From contig NZ_CP040018.1 of NCBI RefSeq assembly GCF_005280255.1, forward strand, positions 3,720,001 to 3,784,000: 64,000 nucleotides of DNA. The letters are read 5' to 3'. Position numbers and translations under genes: made by a program. Shown one piece after another: positions 56,179-64,000 of the stretch. The first letter of the stretch is position 1; the number at the start of each line of letters is the position of its first letter. The DNA is from Arthrobacter sp. 24S4-2. Lineage in GTDB: Bacteria > Actinomycetota > Actinomycetes > Actinomycetales > Micrococcaceae. The notes below the pieces were generated by a model. That model saw nothing but the letters and a program-made list of their open reading frames with translations, had not been told where the DNA came from and searched no databases.

Positions 56179-58157
56179 GGCCGCTCCTTCGCGTCCATTG
56201 TTGAGGCGGGCGCTTCAGCCGGCTCAGCCTGCGTGGGAGCCTCGGCCGGCTCAGGCAGTTCGGATTCTGCAGCCGGAACGGCACCTCCGTCTTCCGGCAG
56301 CGGCACCGATCCGTAAAGCAGCATGGTGCCCTGGCCTGTGCCGCCTGGCAGTCCGACGTCGGCAGGTTCCAGCTGGAGGGGAGATTTGGCGATGGCATCG
56401 CCTTGCTTCAGCGGCAACGTCAGCCGGAAATTCGAACCCGTTCCCTTGTTGCCCCAGGCCTGCAGCCAGCCGTTGTGGAGTTTGGTGTCTTCCGCCGCGA
56501 TGGACAGGCCCAGCCCGCTACCGCCGGTGGTGCGCGCCCGCGCGGGGTCGGCCCGCCAAAATCGGTCAAAAACCCTGGCCGCCTCGGACCGCGTCATACC
56601 GATGCCGTAATCCCGGACAGCAACAGCAACGGCGGTTTCGTTGGCCGCCACGGAGATGTTGACCGGTTTCCCTTCGCTGTGCTCCAGTGCGTTCAGTACC
56701 AGGTTGCGAAGAATCCGCTCTATCCGCCTGTCGTCCATCTCCACCACTATGCTCTTTTCGCGGGAATTGATGGTGACCACAGAACCGTATTCGGCGGCCA
56801 CGGGCCCTGCGTCTTCCACGACGTTGGCCACGAGCTGCAGGATGTCGGTGGGTTCGGCGTCGAGCATGGCCACGCCCGCATCGAAGCGCGAAATCTCGAG
56901 GAGATCAGCCAGCAGCGACTGGAAACGCTCCACCTGGTTGTACAGCAGTTCCGCCGAGCGCTTGTTGATGGGGTCGAAGTCGTGCCGCGCGTCGTACAGC
57001 ACCTCAGCGGCCATCCGCACCGTGGTGAGCGGGGTGCGGAGCTCGTGGGACACATCGGAAACGAACCGCTGCTGCATCTGGGACAGCGTGGCAAGCTGGG
57101 TGATCTGCTCCTGCAGGCTGGCAGCCATGTGGTTGAAGGACGCGCCCAGCCGGGCCACCTCGTCCTCCCCCTTGACCACCATCCGCTCCTGGAGCTGTCC
57201 GGCCGCCAGTTTCTCAGAGACGACCGCGGCGTGGCTGACGGGGCTGACCACATTCCGTGTCACGTACCAGGCGATGGCGCCGATGATCAGAACGAGGACG
57301 GCCCCGCCGGCCAGCAGCACGTTCTGTATTTCGTCCAGGGTTTTCTGGGCGGTGTTCAGGTCGTAGATAAGGTACAGCTCGTACACCGTGCCGTTGAAGG
57401 TGACCTTGTTGCCGACTGCGATGCCGGGCCGGTCCTCGGTTCCCACCGGGAACTCAGTGGACGCCCAGTACTGGTCCTTGCCCGACTCCTGAACGGCCTT
57501 GCGCAGTTCCGGCGGAATCACGCTGACAGTCAGTTGGTCCGAAGCCCGCGATTCCACCCAACGGTTGCGGGGCTTGGTCTGTTCAGGCATCGCTTCGAAC
57601 ACATAACGCCGCTGAATGACGCTTCCGCGCCCCTCGACGGCGTTCAGGGTGTCGTAGACCAGCGTAATCACACTGGACTGATCGGTGACCTGGGCGCCGT
57701 CAAACGTGTCCTGAACCTGCTTGACGTTGTACAGCGTCTCCGACTCCGCCTGGGTCAGACGCTCCTGGAACAGGTTGTTGGCAATCTGGTTGGACAGGTA
57801 GGCACCAACCACCGCGAACGAGCCGATGGAAAGCAACAGCGTGGTGAGGACCGTGCGGAACTGCAATGACCGGCGCCAGCGGCGGCGCACCGCGCGCAGG
57901 AGGAACCGGACGCCCGGCAGGAGACGGATGATCCCGGTCCGGACAAGACGCGCCACGCGCAGTCCTACGATTCGGGCTCGGCGCAGCCAGATCCTGGTGC
58001 GGAACGGCAGCCCTGTGATCACGCCGGCGAGCGCGTCAGTATGTTCCGGAGCAGCGTGGACGTGGGCGTGATCCGGTTTCGGGGTGCTATTCAGCTCCGG
58101 CCCGCTGCCGGGATCGCCACCGGACGGTTCAGGAACCTGCTTTGTAGCCGACACCAC
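56175..58157 (-). CDS. mtrB: Sensor histidine kinase MtrB
   Basis: A 660-residue membrane kinase. A long cytoplasmic N-terminus (about 95 residues, Arg-rich before the helix) leads to helix 1 (FRTVLTTLLLSIGSFAVVGA, about 100-122), an extracellular sensor domain, and helix 2 (VLLAGGAVLVLIIGAIAWYV, about 282-303). HAMP follows, then HisKA FVSDVSHELRTPLTTVRMAA with the phospho-acceptor His, the N box LRNLVLNALEHSEG, and DRFWRADPARARTTGGSG with the G2 box GLGLSIA. MtrB controls cell-wall and division genes through MtrA. The GTG start at 58157 lies 28 bases inside the end of mtrA, so translation is coupled. A Pro/Ala/Glu tail closes the protein. Confidence 0.94.
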   Translation of the reverse strand: MVSATKQVPEPSGGDPGSGPELNSTPKPDHAHVHAAPEHTDALAGVITGLPFRTRIWLRRARIVGLRVARLVRTGIIRLLPGVRFLLRAVRRRWRRSLQFRTVLTTLLLSIGSFAVVGAYLSNQIANNLFQERLTQAESETLYNVKQVQDTFDGAQVTDQSSVITLVYDTLNAVEGRGSVIQRRYVFEAMPEQTKPRNRWVESRASDQLTVSVIPPELRKAVQESGKDQYWASTEFPVGTEDRPGIAVGNKVTFNGTVYELYLIYDLNTAQKTLDEIQNVLLAGGAVLVLIIGAIAWYVTRNVVSPVSHAAVVSEKLAAGQLQERMVVKGEDEVARLGASFNHMAASLQEQITQLATLSQMQQRFVSDVSHELRTPLTTVRMAAEVLYDARHDFDPINKRSAELLYNQVERFQSLLADLLEISRFDAGVAMLDAEPTDILQLVANVVEDAGPVAAEYGSVVTINSREKSIVVEMDDRRIERILRNLVLNALEHSEGKPVNISVAANETAVAVAVRDYGIGMTRSEAARVFDRFWRADPARARTTGGSGLGLSIAAEDTKLHNGWLQAWGNKGTGSNFRLTLPLKQGDAIAKSPLQLEPADVGLPGGTGQGTMLLYGSVPLPEDGGAVPAAESELPEPAEAPTQAEPAEAPASTMDAKERP

Positions 58158-58803
58158 GGACCGTCAAGACAACTTCGGGGGCTTCGGGGTCACGTTCGAT
58201 CTTTGACCTCAGCCGCTGGACATGGACGTTCACCAGCCGCGTGTCCGCCGCGTGCCGGTAACCCCAGACCTGTTCCAGCAGCAACTCGCGGGTGAAGACC
58301 TGCCACGGCTTGCGGGCAAGAGCAACCAGCAGGTCAAACTCGAGGGGGGTCAGCGAGATGCGTTCGTCATTCCGGCTGACCAGGTGCCCGGCAACGTCAA
58401 TCGTGATATCGGCGATGCGCAGGGTTTCGGGGGCCTTCTGGTCACCGGGACGGAGCCGTGCCCGGACCCGCGCCACGAGTTCCGCGGGCTTGAATGGCTT
58501 GGGAACGTAGTCATCCGCGCCGGACTCCAAGCCACGGACCACGTCAGAGGTGTCCGACTTCGCGGTCAGCATGACGATGGGCGAATCGGACTCGGCGCGG
58601 ATCTGCCGGCACACTTCGATGCCGTCAGTACCCGGGAGCATCAGGTCCAACAGCACAAGGTCCGGTTTCGATGAACGAAAGACTTCCAGCGCCTGTCCGC
58701 CGTCTGCGCAAAAGACCGGCTCGAAGCCGTCGTTGCGCAGGACAATTCCGATCATCTCGGCCAGCGCCTCGTCATCGTCCACTACCAGAATGCGTGCCTT
58801 CAT
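58129..58803 (-). CDS. mtrA: Response regulator MtrA (OmpR/PhoB family)
   Basis: A 224-residue regulator. The receiver domain has LVVDDDEALAEM, the phospho-acceptor Asp53 in DLVLLDLMLPGTDGIEVCR, and the switch Thr/Lys in IVMLTAKSDTSD and DYVPKPFKPAEL. The C-terminal winged helix includes ISLTPLEFDLLVALARKPWQ, RELLLEQVWGYRHAADTRLV and the recognition helix NVHVQRLRSKIERDPEAPEV. MtrA is a largely essential actinobacterial regulator. The ATG at 58803 has no clear Shine-Dalgarno; the sequence before it is AT-rich (GAATATATAACT), so a leaderless or short-leader transcript is possible. It heads the mtrA-mtrB-lpqB operon. Confidence 0.97.
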   Translation of the reverse strand: MKARILVVDDDEALAEMIGIVLRNDGFEPVFCADGGQALEVFRSSKPDLVLLDLMLPGTDGIEVCRQIRAESDSPIVMLTAKSDTSDVVRGLESGADDYVPKPFKPAELVARVRARLRPGDQKAPETLRIADITIDVAGHLVSRNDERISLTPLEFDLLVALARKPWQVFTRELLLEQVWGYRHAADTRLVNVHVQRLRSKIERDPEAPEVVLTVRGVGYKAGS

Positions 58804-59071
58804 AGTTATATATTCGCCTATTGAATGGGCTTTGTCCCGTTGAAGCCCCACACGGCATGGCGCAGGCATCCGATTGCAGCAGTGCGGAGCGAGGGATGGG
58901 CACGGGACGGAAACGCGCCACAGCCGGAACTACCCGCCCGAAGCTATGAGGCATGGTGGCAAAACTATAGGCTGGGAGCGGGCCGGACTGTGCAGACACC
59001 GTCGGGCTCCAACAACGGGCAACGGCTCAGGCCGGGGCGTCCGCGGACAGCGTCTTTTGGGGAGGAACAGG

Positions 59072-60454
59072 TTGTCAGAGCAGGATCCTAACGAACAACC
59101 TCGCGGGGAGCAGCCGGTACCGGCACAACAGCCCCCATGGGGCACACCGCCGGAGCACGCCGCAACGCCTCCCGACGGCGGTCAGCCCCCACCATGGGGC
59201 GCGCAGCAGCCTTCCAATAACGCAGCCCAGCCCCAGTGGGGCGGACAACCGCCAGGCTACGGGGCCCAGCCCCAGTGGGGCGGACAACCGCCAGGCTACG
59301 GGGCCCAGCCCCAGTGGGGCGGACAACCGCAGTGGAACCCCCATCAATGGAGCCCTCAGCAGCCCGGTTTCCCAAACCAGCCGGGGTACGTGGCCCCGCC
59401 GAAGCCCGGCATAGTGCCATTGCGTCCGCTGATGTTCGGCGAAATCCTCGACGGGTCGTTTCAGACAATCAGGCGCAATGCGAAGGCCATGCTGGGGGCG
59501 GCGTTGCTGGCGCAGGCCCTGGGAACGATTGTCGGTGCCGTCTTCACCGCAGGAGCCGGATCGCAGGGACAGTCCCTCGGGCTGTGGATGGAAAGCCTGA
59601 CGCCCACGCAAATGGCCGGTGTGGGCATGGGCCTCGCTGCCGCGGGCATACTGCTGGGAACGGTGTCAGTTGTTATTTCGGCCGTTCTCCAAGGCGTCAT
59701 GGTGGTCCCTGTGGCACGGTCAGTCCTGAACTGGCGCACGGGTTTCAAGCAGATGTGGTCGCTTTCCCGGTCCAGGATCGGTTCCCTTCTGGGCCTCGGC
59801 CTCCTCCTGATCCTCGCGACCGTGGCAGTAGTCGTTGTACTGGTGGGAGGCGCGGTCCTCCTGGCGGATGCCATGGGCGGAATGGCAGCGCTGATCATCG
59901 TGCCCCTGTTCCTGGGAACGATGGTGGCCGTACTGCTGCTGTACATCCGGCTCCTGGTGGCGCCGGCGGCGATCGTCGTCGAGGAACTCGGTGTGCTGGA
60001 CGGTCTCCGGAGGTCGTGGCAGCTCACACGGCACAACTGGTGGCGGATCTTCGGCATCACCCTCGTCATTTCGCTGCTCCTCGGTATCATCAGCCAGATT
60101 GTCCTGGTCCCCATTACCTTGGCGTCCGCCGGCCTTTCGTCGGTCGTCGCTCCCCACAGCGGCGACGACGGCCAGGTCGCCCTCGCGGTGGGCGTTGGAA
60201 TTGCCTCGATTGTTGTCTCGGCGCTGGTGGGTGCCGTGGCCTACGCATTCCAGACGTCCGTCATGGGCCTGCTGTACATGGACCTCCGGATGCGCAAGGA
60301 AGGACTGGACCTTGCCCTGCTCCGGCTCCTCGAAGCCGGCGGCAGCGAGAGCGGCGTTCCGGGGCGCGGCATCGCACCAACAGGCCATGCCGGAGGCACA
60401 GGCACAGGCAGCTGGCCACAATCCCCCTATGGGCCCCCACCGGGCGCCGGATGA
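59072..60454 (+). CDS. Pro/Gln/Gly-rich multi-pass membrane protein
   Basis: A 460-residue protein. The TTG at 59072 follows GGGGAGGAACAGG. The first 120 residues are low-complexity, with about 2.6 tandem copies of QPQWGGQPPGYGA encoded by a 39-base DNA repeat. The rest has about six to eight hydrophobic helices in pairs, with PLRPLMFGEILDGSFQTIRR before them and LRRSWQLTRHNWWRIFGITL between; these fit the membrane domain found in some glycerophosphoryl diester phosphodiesterases, without the catalytic domain. Function unknown. The next gene starts in its stop codon (ATGA), and DUF4129, DUF4350, MoxR and DUF58 genes follow, so it heads that operon. Confidence 0.8.
   Translation: MSEQDPNEQPRGEQPVPAQQPPWGTPPEHAATPPDGGQPPPWGAQQPSNNAAQPQWGGQPPGYGAQPQWGGQPPGYGAQPQWGGQPQWNPHQWSPQQPGFPNQPGYVAPPKPGIVPLRPLMFGEILDGSFQTIRRNAKAMLGAALLAQALGTIVGAVFTAGAGSQGQSLGLWMESLTPTQMAGVGMGLAAAGILLGTVSVVISAVLQGVMVVPVARSVLNWRTGFKQMWSLSRSRIGSLLGLGLLLILATVAVVVVLVGGAVLLADAMGGMAALIIVPLFLGTMVAVLLLYIRLLVAPAAIVVEELGVLDGLRRSWQLTRHNWWRIFGITLVISLLLGIISQIVLVPITLASAGLSSVVAPHSGDDGQVALAVGVGIASIVVSALVGAVAYAFQTSVMGLLYMDLRMRKEGLDLALLRLLEAGGSESGVPGRGIAPTGHAGGTGTGSWPQSPYGPPPGAG
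59228..59330 (+). repeat. 39-base tandem repeat inside a coding region
   Basis: Two identical 39-base units (59228-59266 and 59267-59305) are followed by the first 25 bases of a third. Each unit encodes 13 residues, QPQWGGQPPGYGA. Identity at the DNA level suggests recent duplication and likely length variation between strains. Confidence 0.9.
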
Positions 60455-61170
60455 GCCCGGTCCTTTCCGCGCTGGCCTCCGCTTCCTGCGTAGCCCTGCG
60501 GTCGGCCGGTGGATGGCCCCTGGCCCGGCCTCCTGTTGATCCTGACCGGCAGGAGGCCCGCAAATGGGCCGTCGATGAACTCGCCAAGCCTGTCTACCGT
60601 GACGCGCAGCCTGATTGGCTTACTGATCTCTGGCGGCAGTTCACCGAATGGCTGCGATCGCTCAGCACCGGCGAGGCGGGAATCGACAGCGGTGTTGCTG
60701 TGCCTGCCATCGGTGTGACCATTGCCGTCCTCGTGGCCCTCGCCATCCTCCTCGCGCGTCCCCGGCTGAACGCCCGCCGGCGCACTGTCGGGGAGGTCGT
60801 CGACGCCGATCCCGCAATCACTCCGGCGGAATACCGCCGGCGCGCCGAGGCTGCGGCGGCACGCTCGGACTGGCGCACCGCCGTCGTCGAACAGTTCCGG
60901 GCCGTTGTCCGGTCCGCGGAGGACCGGACTGTCATCGACCCGCAACCCGGGCGGACGGCGGACGAGGTGGCCGGCCAGCTGGCCGCTGCCTTCGGTGCAC
61001 AGGCCGCCGAGCTGCGTCAGGCCGCCGGCCTCTTCGACGCCATCCGATATGGCAGCGCGGCCGCCAGCGCCCTTGACCACAGCGTCCTGATTGCGCTGGA
61101 TCAGCTCCTGGAATCAGCCAAGCCCTACTTCGCCGGCAAGGCCGCAGACCGCCTGGCGCTGCCGTCATGA
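60451..61170 (+). CDS. DUF4129 domain protein
   Basis: A 239-residue protein with a short N-terminal region (RPPVDPDRQEARKWAVDELA, KPVYRDAQPDWLTDLWRQFT), one membrane helix (about 88-109, VPAIGVTIAVLVALAILLAR) and a soluble C-terminal DUF4129 domain (AEYRRRAEAAAARSDWRTAV, VEQFRAVVRSAEDRTVIDPQ, ALDHSVLIALDQLLESAKPY). DUF4129 often pairs with transglutaminase or DUF58/MoxR operons. The ATG overlaps the previous stop in ATGA, and the next gene overlaps its end in the same way. The molecular role is not known. Confidence 0.88.
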   Translation: MSPVLSALASASCVALRSAGGWPLARPPVDPDRQEARKWAVDELAKPVYRDAQPDWLTDLWRQFTEWLRSLSTGEAGIDSGVAVPAIGVTIAVLVALAILLARPRLNARRRTVGEVVDADPAITPAEYRRRAEAAAARSDWRTAVVEQFRAVVRSAEDRTVIDPQPGRTADEVAGQLAAAFGAQAAELRQAAGLFDAIRYGSAAASALDHSVLIALDQLLESAKPYFAGKAADRLALPS

Positions 61171-62378
61171 CCGCCGACGTCGCGACGCAGAGCCCCGCAC
61201 CGGTAGGGCCGGACCGCGCGGGCGGCTCCGTCGGGACCGTGAGGAGATGGATCCGCAGGCACCGGACCTGGACCCTGGTCTGCCTGGTCTTTGCGCTGGG
61301 CGTCACGGTGACGATCATGGCGCAGCTCTCTCCCCACGGCGACGCCATTCCCCTGTCCGCCCGCAACGCCGCCCCGGACGGAGCCAGGGCGGCAGCGGAA
61401 ATACTGTCGAACCAGGGAGTGGCTGTCCGGCCCACGGACAACTTCGACGCAACGGTGTCCGCACTGGAAGGCGCCTACGCAGACGGGGACGGCACCACAT
61501 TGCTGCTGTACGACCGGAACGGCTATCTGGACAGCGGGCAGGTGCAGCAGCTGCAGCAGGCAGCCGACAGAGTCGTCGTGGTCACGCCCCGGCTCAACAC
61601 CCTCAGTGCGCTTGGCGGCGATATCCGGCCCGCGGGAGTCGTCCCGGCCGCTGTTTCCACCCTGGAACCGGGGTGCGAGCTGGACGATCCGGCGAGCGCC
61701 GGTGCAGTCACCGCGGAATCCGCGTACCTCTACAGGGCCAGCCAGGTCTGCTACGAGCCGTCGGAGGGTTTCGGCGGCCTGTATGCCAGCAGCGACGACG
61801 GCCGGCTCGTGGTGCTGGGCAGTACGCAAGTCATGAGCAACGACCTGCTGGATGAACACGGAAACGCGGCGCTGGTTCTGCGGACCCTCGGCTCGTCTGA
61901 CACCCTCGTCTGGTACCTCCCCGGCATCGCCGACGTCACCGCCAGCGGGAAACCGAAGACGCTGGACGAACTGGCTCCGCCGTGGGTCGCATTCCTCGGC
62001 CCCTGGCTTGCCCTTGTGGCTGTATTGGCCATGTTCTGGCGTGGACGGCGGTTGGGGCCGCTGGTTTTCGAGCCGTTGCCCGTAGTGGTTAAGGCGGTTG
62101 AGACCGCTGAAGGCCGGGCCCGGCTCTACCATGACGCCCACGCCGTGGACCGGGCGGCTGACAGCCTTAGGGCAGGAACCCTTGTCCGGCTCGCGAGGGC
62201 CCTGCAGCTCGGGCCGGATGCCGGGTCAGCTGCGATAGTCAACGCCGCCGCCCGACATCTGGGCCGTACACCGGAAGAGGAAGCCCGTGTGCTGGAGGGC
62301 CGCCCCCGAACCGAGAGTGAGCTGGTCCGCTGGGCCCAGCAGCTGGACACACTAGAGAAAGAGGTAACCGCCCGATGA
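61167..62378 (+). CDS. DUF4350 domain membrane protein
   Basis: A 403-residue protein with one N-terminal helix (about 35-54, WTLVCLVFALGVTVTIMAQL), an external DUF4350 domain (about 70-245: GARAAAEILSNQGVAVRPTD, TLLLYDRNGYLDSGQVQQLQ, VVVVTPRLNTLSALGG), a second helix (about 270-290, VAFLGPWLALVAVLAMFWRG) and a cytoplasmic C-terminal part with ARHLGRTPEEEARVLEGRPR. DUF4350 resembles a glutamine-amidotransferase-like fold. It is flanked by four-base overlaps on both sides, so production is coupled to DUF4129 and MoxR. Confidence 0.87.
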   Translation: MTADVATQSPAPVGPDRAGGSVGTVRRWIRRHRTWTLVCLVFALGVTVTIMAQLSPHGDAIPLSARNAAPDGARAAAEILSNQGVAVRPTDNFDATVSALEGAYADGDGTTLLLYDRNGYLDSGQVQQLQQAADRVVVVTPRLNTLSALGGDIRPAGVVPAAVSTLEPGCELDDPASAGAVTAESAYLYRASQVCYEPSEGFGGLYASSDDGRLVVLGSTQVMSNDLLDEHGNAALVLRTLGSSDTLVWYLPGIADVTASGKPKTLDELAPPWVAFLGPWLALVAVLAMFWRGRRLGPLVFEPLPVVVKAVETAEGRARLYHDAHAVDRAADSLRAGTLVRLARALQLGPDAGSAAIVNAAARHLGRTPEEEARVLEGRPRTESELVRWAQQLDTLEKEVTAR

Positions 62379-63403
62379 GTGAGCACACCAACGGATTCAC
62401 CCAGGGCGGCCACGGCGGCCCGGCCCTTGCGACGACAGACGGGGTTCCCGGCGCGGACCCTGTCCGGCAGGCCCTGCTCGACGTCAGGGTCGAGGTGGCC
62501 AAAGCTGTTGTCGGCCAGGACTCCACCGTCACCGGGATGCTGATCGCGCTGCTATGCCGCGGGCATGTGCTGCTGGAAGGCGTCCCCGGGGTGGCCAAGA
62601 CGCTTCTGGTAAGAACGCTTTCCGCGGCGCTCAGCCTGGATACGAAGCGCGTGCAGTTCACTCCGGACCTGATGCCCGGTGACATCACCGGCTCGCTAAT
62701 TTTCGACTCCAGGTCCTCCGAATTCAGTTTCCGGGAGGGGCCGGTTTTCACCAACATCCTGCTGGCCGATGAAATCAACAGGACGCCGCCGAAAACGCAG
62801 GCATCCCTGCTGGAGGCCATGGAGGAGCGCCAGGTTTCGGCAGACGGCGTATCGAGGCCGCTTCCCGTGCCCTTCATCGTGGCGGCCACGCAGAATCCGG
62901 TGGAGTACGAAGGCACCTATCCCCTGCCCGAAGCCCAGCTGGACCGCTTCCTGCTCAAACTCTCCATGCCGCTGCCGGGGCGGGCGGACGAAATCGAAGT
63001 CATCCGGAGGCACGCGGCCGGCTTTGATTCCAGGAACCTGGCCGCGGCCGGGGTGCGCGCCGTAGCGGGTGCCGCGGAGCTGGAACAGGCACGGCAGGCC
63101 GTGGCCTTGGTGGAAGTGGCACCGGAAGTGGCGGCGTACATCGTTGACATTGCCAGGGCCACCCGTGCGGCACCGTCCTTCCAGCTCGGGGTGTCCCCCC
63201 GCGGCGCGACTGCGTTGTTGAGCGCGTCGCGGGCGTGGGCGTGGCTGTCAGGCAGGCATTTTGTCACGCCCGACGACGTCAAGGCCCTGGCGCTCCCCTG
63301 CCTGCGGCACCGTGTGGCGCTGCAGCCCGAGGCCCAGATGGACGGCGTGCACGTCGACGGGGTCCTGGCCAGCATCCTGGCTTCCGTGCCCGTACCTCGC
63401 TGA
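62375..63403 (+). CDS. MoxR-family AAA+ ATPase
   Basis: A 342-residue AAA+ protein: VRVEVAKAVVGQDSTVTGML, Walker A LLEGVPGVAKTLLVRTLS, QFTPDLMPGDITGSLIF, Walker B NILLADEINRTPPKTQASLL, sensor 1 PFIVAATQNPVEYEGTYPLP and the arginine-finger region EAQLDRFLLKLSMPLPGR. The lid domain has SPRGATALLSASRAWAWLSG. MoxR proteins act as chaperones that insert cofactors or assemble complexes, usually with a DUF58/VWA partner; the DUF58 gene follows three bases later. It is coupled to the DUF4350 gene by an ATGA overlap. Confidence 0.95.
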   Translation: MSEHTNGFTQGGHGGPALATTDGVPGADPVRQALLDVRVEVAKAVVGQDSTVTGMLIALLCRGHVLLEGVPGVAKTLLVRTLSAALSLDTKRVQFTPDLMPGDITGSLIFDSRSSEFSFREGPVFTNILLADEINRTPPKTQASLLEAMEERQVSADGVSRPLPVPFIVAATQNPVEYEGTYPLPEAQLDRFLLKLSMPLPGRADEIEVIRRHAAGFDSRNLAAAGVRAVAGAAELEQARQAVALVEVAPEVAAYIVDIARATRAAPSFQLGVSPRGATALLSASRAWAWLSGRHFVTPDDVKALALPCLRHRVALQPEAQMDGVHVDGVLASILASVPVPR

Positions 63404-63406
63404 CCC

Positions 63407-64000
63407 ATGGCCATTTCCGGGCGGTTCGTTCTTCTGGCGCTGGCGGGTCTGGTGCCGGTGATGCTGTTTCCCCACTGGGGCACGGTGCTGCTGGTCTGCG
63501 CCGTCCTGGGTGCCTTGCTGCTGCTGGACGTGTCCCTCGCCGCGTCGCTGCGCAGGGTAATCGTGGAACGCACGTTGCCGGGCAATGTCACGCTCACCGG
63601 CAGCACCGAATCCGTCCTGATGATTGCGAATACCGGTTCGCGCACCCTCCGGGCCATGGTGCGGGACGCGTGGCAGCCGTCCGCGGGCGCACAAAATTCC
63701 CGCCAACCGGTGCAGGTTCCGGCTGGCGAGCGTCGGCGAATGAAGGTACTGCTGAAGCCGGCGCGGCGCGGCGACCTCAAGGCGCCCCACGTGACCCTGC
63801 GCGCTTCAGGGCCCTTGGGCCTGGCCGGGCGGCAGCGCACCATCCCGTGCCCCGGAATCCTGCGTGTGCTCCCGCCTTTCCACTCGCGGCGCCACCTTCC
63901 GTCCAAACTCCGCAAGCTGCGCGAGCTCGACGGAAAGGCTGCTGTCCAGATCCGGGGCGCGGGCACCGAGTTTGATTCGCTCCGGGATTACGTGCGCGGT
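63407..64000 (+). CDS. DUF58 domain protein, 3' end outside window
   Basis: The first 198 residues are visible. Two N-terminal hydrophobic helices (about 6-22 and 26-45, LLLALAG-type and LLVCAVLGALLLLDVSLAAS) are followed by a beta-rich external or cytoplasmic part (VERTLPGNVTLTGSTESVLM, LLKPARRGDLKAPHVTLRAS, GPLGLAGRQRT). The last visible residues, GAGTEFDSLRDYVRG, are the start of the conserved DUF58 motif (usually G-x-E-F-x2-L-R-x-Y). DUF58 proteins accompany MoxR ATPases. The ATG follows the moxR stop by three bases. The remainder, with the VWA-like part, lies beyond the right edge. Confidence 0.93.
   Translation, partial: MAISGRFVLLALAGLVPVMLFPHWGTVLLVCAVLGALLLLDVSLAASLRRVIVERTLPGNVTLTGSTESVLMIANTGSRTLRAMVRDAWQPSAGAQNSRQPVQVPAGERRRMKVLLKPARRGDLKAPHVTLRASGPLGLAGRQRTIPCPGILRVLPPFHSRRHLPSKLRKLRELDGKAAVQIRGAGTEFDSLRDYVRG

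Noticed and set aside
59236..61170. One long plus-strand frame joining a membrane-protein region to DUF4129
   Set aside because: The first part is out of frame with the real gene at 59072; only the part after 60451 is the DUF4129 gene.
1..64000. tRNA, rRNA, CRISPR arrays, insertion sequences and prophage genes
   Set aside because: I looked for cloverleaf arms, regularly spaced repeats, transposase or integrase proteins and found none that I could support.

Overview
The window is a GC-rich (about 65 % by eye) actinobacterial chromosome segment. The gene set points to a member of the Micrococcaceae close to Arthrobacter or Pseudarthrobacter: mtrA-mtrB-lpqB followed by comF, hpf and secA, a WhiB regulator, an Rv3235-family protein, a PdtaS-type sensor kinase, a large NAD-dependent glutamate dehydrogenase, a GlfT2-like galactofuranosyltransferase, and many GTG/TTG starts with four-base ATGA/GTGA overlaps. 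The genus is an inference; the actinobacterial assignment is firm. I saw no rRNA, tRNA, CRISPR array, transposase or phage gene. No gene-free stretch exceeds 300 bases; the largest is 4762-5055.

Layout. (1) 1-4761, minus strand: a Tad pilus operon, tadA-tadB-tadC, a small pilin-like gene, two TadE-like genes and a TadG-like gene that runs off the left edge. (2) 5056-7587: a secreted GH25 lysozyme with four C-terminal repeats of about 113 residues. (3) 7836-32089: a cell-surface polysaccharide locus of about 24 kb. It makes dTDP-L-rhamnose (rmlA, rmlB and a fused rmlC-rmlD) and UDP-galactofuranose (glf). It also has a GlfT2-like polymerase, six other predicted glycosyltransferases, an NAD-dependent epimerase, two acyltransferases, two large multi-pass proteins that may be GT-C enzymes, and two kinds of exporter: a Wzx-like flippase and a Wzm/Wzt ABC transporter. 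(4) 32288-36854: an orphan EssC/EccC-like FHA-FtsK ATPase and a small membrane protein. (5) 37095-45803: whiB, pdtaS, an NAD-glutamate dehydrogenase interrupted by a one-base frameshift, and a cpaB-cpaE (rcpC-tadZ) pair that probably belongs with the distant Tad operon. (6) 45960-58803: a small HTH protein, a LysM protein, an Rv3235-family protein, secA, an AlkX/YcaQ-like glycosylase, hpf, comF, and the mtrA-mtrB-lpqB operon in which lpqB also carries a one-base frameshift. (7) 59072-64000: a membrane protein-DUF4129-DUF4350-MoxR-DUF58 operon that leaves the right edge.

How the parts fit. Most of the window concerns the cell envelope: pilus assembly, a rhamnose/galactofuranose polymer and its export and acylation, peptidoglycan hydrolysis, the MtrAB-LpqB cell-wall signalling system and the Sec motor. 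The most useful points to check are the two single-base frameshifts, the split Tad system whose two promoters share a TGTGGATAACC box, the AT-rich glycosyltransferase, the fused RmlC-RmlD enzyme, the CRP-like palindrome before whiB, and the 10-base direct repeats before the LysM gene.
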